Virus record (IMG/VR): IMGVR_UViG_3300028008_000005
Location: 50,690-114,689 of that record
Source of the DNA: a virus
Direction: 5' to 3' (one strand)
DNA: 64,000 nt
Shown: in pieces, positions 41,022 to 49,848 of the stretch
How positions within the stretch are numbered: position 1 is the first letter of the stretch
Layout of the letters: each line of letters begins with the position of its first letter
Translations under genes and position numbers: made by a program
The notes under the pieces: generated by a model
Database searches by the model: none
What the model was told of the DNA's origin: nothing
What the model saw: the letters and a program-made list of their open reading frames with translations, nothing else

Positions 41022-42065
41022 ATGGAAGTAAAAACAAATATGGACCCGTATGCGGCTTATTCTCCTGCAAAGGAAGAAAAAAAGCCTAAGATTGAACCTA
41101 AAATTGCCCCTCGATTATCTGATCAGCTTATGTCTGACGAAAAGACGTTCGGTTCTGGTAAGATAGGTCCATATATCTCAAGATCTAAAAGAAACAATTG
41201 GGCTACTGATCAAGAAGCTACTCTTCGCGAAAAGTGCCCAGATTTCTATTATATCTCCTATGATGTTTCAGCAAATCAACCTAACAACTTCTCAGAATAT
41301 TGCTACACTGAATTCCCAGCTGGTGGACTTTATAGTTCCACACAATCACGCGAGATTAATTGCAGATTAATTGATTTTGCATCTAAGGAAGAATCAGGTT
41401 TAAAAGGAGAAGAAGCCCTTACTCATTTTATTGATTCCCTGTCTGATAAATACGATCTTCTTGATATAGAAGAAAAATATCAAGGTATAAATCATGTTGT
41501 CTTTATGCCAGGTCATAATCTTTTAGACTTAGCTGATGTTGACTATGTCCTAAGACTTATAAATGAAACCGATGATGTATATCTTAAGCCACACCCTCTA
41601 ACTGTAGGTGATGCAGTTCACGGTTTAGCCGGTAGAGTTGGATGGAATAAAATCTTGCCAAAGGATGCTTCTGGTGTAAAGTTACTTCAAAACTGTACCC
41701 ATGTTTATACAACAACTGCATCTGAATTCTCTATTACTGGAGCTGCTCTTGGTAAGGCTGTTATTAATATCTCTAAATATCAATCAGAGGGAGCTGGAGT
41801 ATATCAACCATTCTCGAGAGTATTAACGATTGCCCAAAGACGTCATGGCACTGAAGAAGCAAAAAGGTTACTAGGTAATATACTGGCATGTAAGTGGTCT
41901 GGCCTCTATTTTGAGTGGCAGGATGATGTCGAGGAAAGAATGGATGCTTACTTTACTAAAACCCAAGAGCTTCGCGAGCTGTACCGCCCATTAGCACAGG
42001 GTCGTGGCGATATTGATAAAGGTGCTAAAAAAGTCCCAGTTAAGGCTGTAGCTGGAAAGAAATAA
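41022..42065 (+). CDS. Glycosyltransferase-like protein (capsule-synthesis type)
   Basis: 347 residues. After a Lys/Pro-rich N-terminal tail, the middle and C-terminal part show a GT-B type pattern: HVVFMPGHNLLDLADVDYVL, then VYLKPHPLTVGDAVHGLAGR and CTHVYTTTASEFSITGAALG. The KPHP motif and the Ser/Glu before an Ala-Gly stretch resemble capsule polysaccharide transferases (KpsC/KpsS class). It could modify virion fibres or host surface sugars. The tail DPYAAYSPAKEEKKPKIEPK may anchor it. Confidence in exact family is modest. Confidence 0.5.
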   Translation: MEVKTNMDPYAAYSPAKEEKKPKIEPKIAPRLSDQLMSDEKTFGSGKIGPYISRSKRNNWATDQEATLREKCPDFYYISYDVSANQPNNFSEYCYTEFPAGGLYSSTQSREINCRLIDFASKEESGLKGEEALTHFIDSLSDKYDLLDIEEKYQGINHVVFMPGHNLLDLADVDYVLRLINETDDVYLKPHPLTVGDAVHGLAGRVGWNKILPKDASGVKLLQNCTHVYTTTASEFSITGAALGKAVINISKYQSEGAGVYQPFSRVLTIAQRRHGTEEAKRLLGNILACKWSGLYFEWQDDVEERMDAYFTKTQELRELYRPLAQGRGDIDKGAKKVPVKAVAGKK

Positions 42066-42067
42066 AT

Positions 42068-42075
42068 CATAAATA
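42068..42075 (+). promoter_or_regulatory. Late-type promoter box CATAAATA
   Basis: Predicted +1 at 42081, the first base of AAGGAG, so the leader is only 14 bases and begins with the Shine-Dalgarno. Confidence 0.6.
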
Positions 42076-42094
42076 CATGTAAGGAGTCTCCTCC

Positions 42095-42295
42095 ATGTCA
42101 ATAGTGGAAGGTAAAGGACACCCAGAAGTAGCAAGACGAATTGCTCTTTGCGGAAGATGTGTTCATCTTATACCTCATATGAACGTATGTAAAAAGTGCG
42201 GATGCTTTATGCCCGCCAAGACAAGATTATCCGGAGCTCGATGCCCAATAGGTAAATGGGAAAAAATCGAGATAAAAGATATAACAGAAGAATAG
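42095..42295 (+). CDS. Small zinc-ribbon-like protein
   Basis: 66 residues with two CxxC pairs (LCGRCVHL and CKKCGCFM) plus one more Cys before the end (GARCPIGKW). The layout suggests one zinc site and resembles the small DUF6171-type phage proteins. Own late box and a strong AAGGAG. Function unknown; the late timing speaks for a virion or assembly role rather than early transcription control. Confidence 0.65.
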   Translation: MSIVEGKGHPEVARRIALCGRCVHLIPHMNVCKKCGCFMPAKTRLSGARCPIGKWEKIEIKDITEE

Positions 42296-42304
42296 GTAAT
42301 AGCA

Positions 42305-42841
42305 ATGGCAGCAAAGATTATACTTAAGAAATCTAATACGCCTACTAGTCAACCAGGTGTATCAGATCTTGAATATGGTGAGCTTGCTATTAACTATGAC
42401 GATGGCATACTGTATTATAAAAATAATGCAGGTGCAGTTGATATTATTGCACGTAAAGCCATTGGTGGTGCATCTGGTATATCAATCACTAGGATATCTA
42501 CTAGCTATACTGCAAGTGGCGGTGATTTCCTCCTTGCCGATACTTCTCTCGGTTCATTTACTCTAACCCTACCATCCGCTCCTACAACAGGATCTTTTGT
42601 TACTATATTTGACGGTGGGTCTTGGACATCTGATCCTCTTATTATAGATCCAGGCCTTCTTAGTATAGATGGTGGTGCAGGCGGAAGTACCATTAATCTA
42701 GAGGTAGGCAACGTAAGGGTAGACTTAGTTTATAATGGGACAACCTGGAAAACCCACATACCAGTTGATCGCCAGTGGGTAGAAAATAGATTAACAGCAT
42801 TTGAGGATGATGTTATAACTTATGCTATAGCTTTAGGTTAG
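42305..42841 (+). CDS. Tail fibre/tropism-type protein
   Basis: 178 residues. N-terminal KIILKKSNTPTSQPGVSDLE, YGELAINYDDGILYYKNNAG is the phage fibre N-terminal motif (Mtd_N type). The rest is beta-rich (GSFTLTLPSAPTTGSFVTIF) and ends in a short helix (WVENRLTAFEDDVITYA). A short fibre or fibre adaptor. It follows the zinc-ribbon gene closely. Confidence 0.7.
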   Translation: MAAKIILKKSNTPTSQPGVSDLEYGELAINYDDGILYYKNNAGAVDIIARKAIGGASGISITRISTSYTASGGDFLLADTSLGSFTLTLPSAPTTGSFVTIFDGGSWTSDPLIIDPGLLSIDGGAGGSTINLEVGNVRVDLVYNGTTWKTHIPVDRQWVENRLTAFEDDVITYAIALG

Positions 42842-42847
42842 AATACG

Positions 42848-42855
42848 TATAAATA
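42848..42855 (+). promoter_or_regulatory. Late-type promoter box TATAAATA
   Basis: Predicted +1 at 42861 and a 28-base leader to the ATG at 42889. Confidence 0.65.
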
Positions 42856-42888
42856 GTAACTATATACTAAGAATCTTAAGTAGAATTT

Positions 42889-43206
42889 ATGTCATCATTC
42901 TCTAACATTTCATCATCAGGAATTGGCACTACGCCAACGACCCTATTTACAGCTACAGAAAAAACTGTAGTGATTGGCTGTAATATGTCAAATGTTATTA
43001 ATCAGATCGTTCCAGTTAGCGTTATATTAAATGATGGTAGTAACGACGTATACATCAAGAAAAACTTTAGAATAGAAAATGGTTTTAATGATGAAATTAT
43101 GAAGGGCAACAAAATAGTATTAGAGATAGGCGATTCAATTAAAGCTTCAGCTGCTGTTGATTCGTCTGTTGATGTAGTTCTATCCCTATTAACAGGAGTT
43201 AATTAA
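42889..43206 (+). CDS. Small beta-rich virion protein
   Basis: 105 residues: SSSGIGTTPTTLFTATEKTV, then VPVSVILNDGSNDVYIKKNF and IVLEIGDSIKASAA. This pattern is common in short phage structural proteins. It shares one base with the next start (TAATG). Function unknown. Confidence 0.6.
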   Translation: MSSFSNISSSGIGTTPTTLFTATEKTVVIGCNMSNVINQIVPVSVILNDGSNDVYIKKNFRIENGFNDEIMKGNKIVLEIGDSIKASAAVDSSVDVVLSLLTGVN

Positions 43207-43463
43207 TGGCTGGAATCGAAGGCGCAGATGACTATCCCGAAGGGTTAGATCTTGCTAATAAAACCTTTTATGGATTTAAACTAAATCCTGACAATGGCGG
43301 ACTAGATGTTCAGCTTATAGACGATGATACCATGGCGGTTTCACTTCCTAACCTACAGGATAAAATCATCGATAAATACGCATATAAACATTGGGTTTGG
43401 TCACAAAATTCCCTTCAGTTCCAGTGGAGCGATAACGGACATTTACAGGTTAAAATAGTATGA
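43206..43463 (+). CDS. Small conserved protein upstream of the giant fibre
   Basis: 85 residues, acidic: GADDYPEGLDLANKTFYGFK and YAYKHWVWSQNSLQFQWSDN. Coupled on both sides (TAATG upstream, ATGA into the 43460 gene), so it is likely made in step with the giant fibre protein. No family recognised. Confidence 0.55.
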   Translation: MAGIEGADDYPEGLDLANKTFYGFKLNPDNGGLDVQLIDDDTMAVSLPNLQDKIIDKYAYKHWVWSQNSLQFQWSDNGHLQVKIV

Positions 43464-46400
43464 CACAGTTAATAGATTTAGGTAAATTAAGATTTCACTT
43501 TGCGGGTGACTGGGCTTCTGGTACTACCTACGAATCCAATGACATTGTAAAATACGGTGGTAATGTATATGTTTATACGTATGCATTAAAATCTGCTGGT
43601 GTTTTACCTACAGATGACACTCGCTGGGCCTTAATGGTTGAAGGCTTTAGATTCCAGGGTGAATTTGATGTTACTGTTGACTATAAAGTCGGCGATACAG
43701 TAGCACATGGTGGTGTTGTTTATGTTGCTATTGCTGATTCTGTAAACACTACACCACCCAATGCTACATACTGGAGCAAATTCCTTGATGGTATTCAATA
43801 TGAGGGAATTTATGATCCGGTAGGTGTATACCAAAAGAGCGACGTAGTTAACTACGGTGGTTCAATATACATTGCTACACAAGATACATCTGGTAATTTA
43901 CCAACAGATGCTACTTTCTGGAATAAGTTCGTAGAAGGTGTAAGCCCACAAGGCGTATATAACGACGCTACAGCATATGTACCAAACGACTTGGTAGCAT
44001 ACGGCGCTAACATCTACCGAAATAAAATCGAAAGTACTGGCAACGTTCCTTCTAATGTAACATATTGGGAACTTTACATTGGTGGTATTATCTTTACGGG
44101 TACATTTAATCCCGTTACAGAGTACTTTGTAAATGACTTGGTTATTTACGGTAACACAATTTATCGATCACGCCAAACTCAATCTGCTGTACTTCCTACT
44201 GTTACAGCTAACTGGGAATTGCTAACTGGCGGTGTTAACTACTCCGGTAACTGGGACGTTGCTACACAGTATTACATCGGTGATATTGTTGTATATGGTA
44301 ATAACTCTTACCGTGCTACCGTAACTACACTTGGTGCTAATCCAACTGATCTGGTTGATTGGGTATTACAAGCTGGTGCAACATCATATCAAGGCGTATA
44401 TTCTAACGCGACTACTTACTATATTGGCGACTTAGTTAACTATGGTGGTAACGTATATCTTAACATAGCAGAATCAGTTGGCGATGTACCGACAGATACA
44501 AGTCATTGGTCATCATATTCTGCTGGATTCTCCTATCAAGGAGTGTGGTCAAGCGCTACTCAGTATTACATTGCTCAAGTGGTTAACTACGGTGGATCGC
44601 TATACCAAGCTGATGTTGATAATAGCAATACTAATCCTACAGACACAGCGTCATGGAGTAAGATCGTACCAGGCATTAAATCGCTAGGTCCATGGGCAAC
44701 GCTAACAGAATATGCTACAGACGAAGTGGTTACATATGGCGGTAACACGTTTATCGTTCTATTACCACACGCTGCTGGTTCAGACTTTAATGTTGATCTC
44801 GCTGCTGGTAAATGGCAAAAATTTAACTCTGGCATTCGTTGGAGAGGCATTTGGTCATCAGCTACACAATATCTAAAAGATGATGTAGTAAAGGCTGGTT
44901 CATCCTCCTTTATTGCAGGCGAAGATGTAATCGGCGGTAATTCCCCAGCAAGTGATCCTGTTCCACCAGAATGGCTTGGCTTTGCAACAGGTGCTGAAGG
45001 ATTCCTATCAAAAGATGGCGATACAATGTTGGGTTTCCTTACATTGGATGCAGATCCTACTGACGCTTTACATGCGGCAACTAAAGCATATGTAGATCGC
45101 TTTGTTAATGCTACAGATGGTGGTACAGTTGAAGGCCCATTAATATTCGACAACACTTCCTCGGGTGGTGCTGGACTTACCCTGCAGAATGGTGCTGATC
45201 TTACTGTTGATGGTGGTACTGTTACACTTGAAAACGGTGCTACACTTTCAATTGACTCAGCATCAACCCTTGCAGAAGTTACTGTAGACGGTGATATTAA
45301 TCTAAATGGCGGTAACCTAGACACTACGCAGACCTCTATTAATATAGTTAATGCCAACGCTACAACAGTTAATTTTGCAGGTGCGGGTACAGCAGTGAGT
45401 ATTGGTGCTGCTACTGGTACTACAACGATTAATAATAACCTTGTCGTTACAGGTACAACAGCATTTAACGGTGGTACAATTGAGCTTGGCGATGGTGATG
45501 CAGATAACGTTGTGTTTGGTGCTGATGTTAACTCGGCAATTATTCCAAATATTGATGATACCTACGACTTAGGTACTGCTACTAAAGAATGGAAAGATTT
45601 ATTCCTCGACGGTACTGCAAAGATTGATACAGTCGTCGTTGATGAAACTCTAAGTGTTACTGGTAATACCTATCTTACAGGCGAGCTAGATACTGGAATT
45701 GGCGGTACTACATACACTAATACTTCTCTTGATCCAACAGGCTTTGACAACAGCCACGCAACAACACGTGGTGTTATTGAATTCTCTGATAATGGTACAA
45801 GAGTATATTCAATTGGTACCGACGGCGTAGTAACAGAGCGTGAAGATTCTACCTTTGCAACAGGTACTGCTTACTCAACTGCTGCTACTGCAAATACTTT
45901 GGTTATGTATCCAGCAGCTGGTCAGGCTAACTTTACCTACTACGTTAACGGAGTACGCTACGAAAAGACTGCATTAGAGTCAGTTACATTAGCTGGTACA
46001 CCTACACTATATCATTACTTCCACTTTGCTGATGGCGTATTAAGTTCTTCTACTACACGAGACGACGCATCATTAATTAGTAATGCTCAAGTTGCTTCAA
46101 TCTACATTAGTCCATCTAATAATCGTATTACCTATCTTTCAGACGAAAGACATGGTATATCAATTGATGGTGATAGCTTAGTCTATGCTAATAAAGATGG
46201 CCTTGAGGTAATTAGCGGATTTGGTCTAACAGGAACTGCTGGATCAGAGAATTATGTATCTACTTCTGCAGGTGTACTTAGAAATGCAGATCTTAGAATC
46301 GATGCTCCGGTTAAAACAACAAATAAGTTTGCTTCTCGTCTTGCTACAGATTGGAAAATTTCAGACTTCGGCAACACATTAATATCCAACAAGCTAAGTA

Positions 46401-49400
46401 TTCTTGGCTCTGTTACAGTTGATAATGGAGGTTCTGGATATCGTGGTGCAACAACCTCAGCAGTTGTTCAGGGTGATGGCTCGCTCGCAACTGTTGAGCT
46501 GGGTTTCTCTGCTGCTCCTATCGCATCTGTTACTTTAACAGACGGTGGTTATGACTATGCACCTGGAACAACAGCAGCAATCACTGGTGATGGTACTGGA
46601 GCTTTGGTTTCAGTTACAATTCCATTGGGATTTAACCTTGCTACTCAAGCAAGTGGCGGTCTAAATCTTCCCACAAGCGGTAGTGGTTACACTAATCCAC
46701 TTATTACTGTAGTTAACGATCCTAGTGATACAACAGGTACCGGTGCAGTAATATCGCATACTCTAGATTATGGTACTCCAATTGCAGATATCCACATGGA
46801 TGCTCTCGGCTCTGGGTATACTACAGCAACAGCAACAATTACCGGTGATGGTGCTGGCGCAACAGCAACTGTCACCATTACTGCTGGTGCAGTATCAGAT
46901 ATTAACATTACAGATCCTGGTTCTGGATATACTACAGCAACCGTAGATATTACAGGTGACGGAACTGGAGCTTCTGCAACAGTTTACACTCTAAAAAATG
47001 AGATTGTAGATTATCTTATAACCGCGGTAGGCTCTGGGTATACTACAGCTTCGGTAACAATTAACGGTGATGGACACGGAGCTACTGCAACAGCAACAAT
47101 TACAGCTGGTGGTGTGGCTGATATCGTAATTACAGCTGGTGGTCATAGCTATACATACGCTACAATGACTATTACAGGTGATGGTACTGGTGCTACTGCA
47201 GAGCCACGTTTAAGCGGTTACCCAATTGCTTCAATTAGCTTTGCCGATGACGATGCTCGTGGTAAAAACTATACAGCTATTCCTGACGTTACAATCCTCG
47301 AGGATGGGTTTGGTATTGTAAAAGACGGGGGATCACCAAATTCACCAAATGCCCCTACACCAGCAGATATTACAACAGCTCTATCTACGGGTAATACGAT
47401 CGAGGCACTTACTCTAGATTCTGCTGGCACAGGATATACCACAGCTGTATTAGGTCTTTCTAATATTGGCGATGGAAACGGTGCATCTTTTGATTCTTCA
47501 ACAGAACCAAGCAGTATTCTATCTGTTACCGTAACAAACGGTGGTAAGCAATATACCTATGCAGATATTATTATTACTTCCCCAACAGGATCAGGAGCGA
47601 CCTTTACCTCAAACCTAACTCCTGTACCTCAGTTTAACGAAAAGACTGCTGGACAATACGATTTTGCTAATATTCCAGCAGATAAGTTTACAACTACATA
47701 CTTTGTAGCTATCAATGGCGTTGATAATGTAATTAAGATACCAAGCGAATATATCTTTGATAGTATCGTAGAAGCTTACATGAAAGCTACTCCGGAGATC
47801 GAAGAGCTAAAAACATATGGACTACCTTTTGAAAAGTACGAGTTTATCGGCTTCTCTATTCTTAATCACCTTGGTGAAATCCAGACAATGTCTGATACCA
47901 ATCAAGGCGATGTAGTTTACTATGACTTAACTGCTAGAATCGCAACGGACTTAGTAGAAGATCAAGTTGGGGACGTTGGCGTAGCTGGTAGATCACTAAC
48001 AGTTACAAACTCAGGAACATCTGCTCAGTTTATTGGTGCTACTGAATCTGATAAAGTATACTACGTTGCTCCACATGGTGTAGATGCTTTACATTCTGGT
48101 AGAAACCAATCAACACCATTTGCTTCAATCAAGTATGCCTGTGAGCAAGCAGGCGATAATGCTACAATCTTTGTTAAGACTGGTTCTTATACAGAGGAAC
48201 TTCCAATTGTAGTAGGAAGTAATACAGCGGTAGTGGGTGATAACCAACGTACAGTATTAGTACACGCTGCATCAGGCTTTGAGACTGGTACAATGTGGAA
48301 GTTATCTAACGGTGCTATCCTGAACAAAATGACGTTTAAGGGTATGACCGGTTGGGTAGCTGGTTCTACTCCAGATGATATTACTACATCAACACCAGCT
48401 GGTATCGCGGTAGCATTTAACGAGCTATCTCCTATCTCTACCAAGTCACCATATGTACTAGAATGCTCATTTATTGGATCTGGTGGTATTGGCGCATATG
48501 TAGATGGTACGCTTCACGGAAGCGGTAATAAGAGTATGATCTTCCACGGTTATACTATTATCTCTGACAACGGTGTAGGCTATTGGGTTGATAACGGCGG
48601 TTTAGCAGAACTTGTATCTAACTTTACATACTTTTGTTACTTTGGTTACACATGTACAAATGGTTCAGAAATTCGTTCACTTAACGGTAACTGCTCATAC
48701 GGTACATACGGTGCATCATCAAGCGGTTTTGATGCTGCAGAAGTACCTCTAACTGGTACTCTTGTAGGTCAAGAGCTTAACGCAGTATACATCTCCGGAA
48801 CAGTAAACGTCGGCGATACTATTACAGAAGATATAACAGGTGCTACTGCTACAGTATTAAACGTACAGTATTCAGCTGATAAAGTCTATGTCGAAAATGT
48901 TTCAGGAACATTTACCCCTGGTAATAACTGCACAACATCAAGCGGCGCTGTCTTTACAGTAGACCTTGGCGGTGCACAAGACGTACGAGGATTTATCCTA
49001 ATTGTTACAGGCCTTGCTGCTGAGCCAAAACCAGGCGGTAGTATATCTCTTACCGATGACAGTATCTCTTATGTAATTCAGAGTGTATCTGGAACATATG
49101 TAGATAATACATCAAATATGATAGTTGTTCTTTCTCAAGAGAAACCTACAGGATCTGCTGAAGGCGTTGCTACTACAGTTCGTTATAACTATTCACAAGT
49201 ACGTTTGACAGGTCACGATTTCCTACAGATTGGTACTGGTGGTACAGTTACAACAAACCATCCGAACGAGCCTACTCAACCACCTGCTCAAGGTAATGAG
49301 ATTCAGGAAACGTTCCCAGGTCGTGTATACTACGTGTCTACTGACCAAAACGGTAACTTTAGAGTTGGTGAATTCTTTAAGATTGATCAGGCAACAGGTA

Positions 49401-49801
49401 CAGCAACGCTAAATGCTAACGCCTTTAACCTAGCTGGTTTGACTAGCTTACGACTCGGTTCGATCGGTGCACAACTTGGTGAATCGATTAACGAATTCTC
49501 ATCTGATGGTACATTGGCTGGTAATTCAAATATTGCAGTACCAACAGAAGCAGCTGTTAAAACTTATGTAGATAATAAGAGTCTTAGCAGTACCTTTAGT
49601 AGTTTGAATTCTACATTTAATGCAGCTAATCAATTAACTGGAGCTATAAATCAGGGAATAACTTACTCAGAAATAGCTTATAATTCAGATGGATATATAT
49701 CATCATATAAAGAAACAGTTGACGGCCTAACTATAAAGCTTATAACTGTTACATATGACTCTGATAATCTAATTACTGCAGTAACAACAGCAGTCGTATA
49801 A
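43460..49801 (+). CDS. Giant tail fibre (2113 aa) with ten carbohydrate-binding-like repeats
   Basis: The N-terminal 510 residues hold ten repeats of about 48-52 residues with the pattern W-x5-TxYxxGDxVxYGGxxYxxxxxxxxxxPTDxxxW (e.g. GNWDVATQYYIGDIVVYG), like CBM5/12-type chitin/cellulose-binding modules. Then come fibre segments (DPTDALHAATKAYVDRF, GIGGTTYTNTSLDPTGFDNS), a region of GxGYT/TGDGTGA repeats (about 990-1400), and a beta-helix region (about 1530-1800; ASIKYACEQAGDNATIFVKT, then GSYTEELPIVVG) of pectin-lyase type. The C-terminus repeats fibre-shaft motifs (VPTEAAVKTYVDNKSLSS). Probably the main long fibre. Late genes encoding Cys-rich adhesins follow. Confidence 0.75.
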   Translation: MTQLIDLGKLRFHFAGDWASGTTYESNDIVKYGGNVYVYTYALKSAGVLPTDDTRWALMVEGFRFQGEFDVTVDYKVGDTVAHGGVVYVAIADSVNTTPPNATYWSKFLDGIQYEGIYDPVGVYQKSDVVNYGGSIYIATQDTSGNLPTDATFWNKFVEGVSPQGVYNDATAYVPNDLVAYGANIYRNKIESTGNVPSNVTYWELYIGGIIFTGTFNPVTEYFVNDLVIYGNTIYRSRQTQSAVLPTVTANWELLTGGVNYSGNWDVATQYYIGDIVVYGNNSYRATVTTLGANPTDLVDWVLQAGATSYQGVYSNATTYYIGDLVNYGGNVYLNIAESVGDVPTDTSHWSSYSAGFSYQGVWSSATQYYIAQVVNYGGSLYQADVDNSNTNPTDTASWSKIVPGIKSLGPWATLTEYATDEVVTYGGNTFIVLLPHAAGSDFNVDLAAGKWQKFNSGIRWRGIWSSATQYLKDDVVKAGSSSFIAGEDVIGGNSPASDPVPPEWLGFATGAEGFLSKDGDTMLGFLTLDADPTDALHAATKAYVDRFVNATDGGTVEGPLIFDNTSSGGAGLTLQNGADLTVDGGTVTLENGATLSIDSASTLAEVTVDGDINLNGGNLDTTQTSINIVNANATTVNFAGAGTAVSIGAATGTTTINNNLVVTGTTAFNGGTIELGDGDADNVVFGADVNSAIIPNIDDTYDLGTATKEWKDLFLDGTAKIDTVVVDETLSVTGNTYLTGELDTGIGGTTYTNTSLDPTGFDNSHATTRGVIEFSDNGTRVYSIGTDGVVTEREDSTFATGTAYSTAATANTLVMYPAAGQANFTYYVNGVRYEKTALESVTLAGTPTLYHYFHFADGVLSSSTTRDDASLISNAQVASIYISPSNNRITYLSDERHGISIDGDSLVYANKDGLEVISGFGLTGTAGSENYVSTSAGVLRNADLRIDAPVKTTNKFASRLATDWKISDFGNTLISNKLSILGSVTVDNGGSGYRGATTSAVVQGDGSLATVELGFSAAPIASVTLTDGGYDYAPGTTAAITGDGTGALVSVTIPLGFNLATQASGGLNLPTSGSGYTNPLITVVNDPSDTTGTGAVISHTLDYGTPIADIHMDALGSGYTTATATITGDGAGATATVTITAGAVSDINITDPGSGYTTATVDITGDGTGASATVYTLKNEIVDYLITAVGSGYTTASVTINGDGHGATATATITAGGVADIVITAGGHSYTYATMTITGDGTGATAEPRLSGYPIASISFADDDARGKNYTAIPDVTILEDGFGIVKDGGSPNSPNAPTPADITTALSTGNTIEALTLDSAGTGYTTAVLGLSNIGDGNGASFDSSTEPSSILSVTVTNGGKQYTYADIIITSPTGSGATFTSNLTPVPQFNEKTAGQYDFANIPADKFTTTYFVAINGVDNVIKIPSEYIFDSIVEAYMKATPEIEELKTYGLPFEKYEFIGFSILNHLGEIQTMSDTNQGDVVYYDLTARIATDLVEDQVGDVGVAGRSLTVTNSGTSAQFIGATESDKVYYVAPHGVDALHSGRNQSTPFASIKYACEQAGDNATIFVKTGSYTEELPIVVGSNTAVVGDNQRTVLVHAASGFETGTMWKLSNGAILNKMTFKGMTGWVAGSTPDDITTSTPAGIAVAFNELSPISTKSPYVLECSFIGSGGIGAYVDGTLHGSGNKSMIFHGYTIISDNGVGYWVDNGGLAELVSNFTYFCYFGYTCTNGSEIRSLNGNCSYGTYGASSSGFDAAEVPLTGTLVGQELNAVYISGTVNVGDTITEDITGATATVLNVQYSADKVYVENVSGTFTPGNNCTTSSGAVFTVDLGGAQDVRGFILIVTGLAAEPKPGGSISLTDDSISYVIQSVSGTYVDNTSNMIVVLSQEKPTGSAEGVATTVRYNYSQVRLTGHDFLQIGTGGTVTTNHPNEPTQPPAQGNEIQETFPGRVYYVSTDQNGNFRVGEFFKIDQATGTATLNANAFNLAGLTSLRLGSIGAQLGESINEFSSDGTLAGNSNIAVPTEAAVKTYVDNKSLSSTFSSLNSTFNAANQLTGAINQGITYSEIAYNSDGYISSYKETVDGLTIKLITVTYDSDNLITAVTTAVV

Positions 49802-49811
49802 ATAAATGTTA

Positions 49812-49819
49812 TATAAATA
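49812..49819 (+). promoter_or_regulatory. Late-type promoter box TATAAATA
   Basis: Predicted +1 at 49825, 24-base leader with AAAAGGGAC before the ATG at 49849. It serves the two Cys-rich adhesins. Confidence 0.7.
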
Positions 49820-49848
49820 TAACAAACAGAATTAAAAGGGACAATTAA

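Noticed and set aside
44587-45357. Minus-strand 256-codon ORF inside the giant fibre
   Set aside because: Antisense shadow of repeat-rich fibre coding sequence; no promoter, no Shine-Dalgarno and low-complexity composition.
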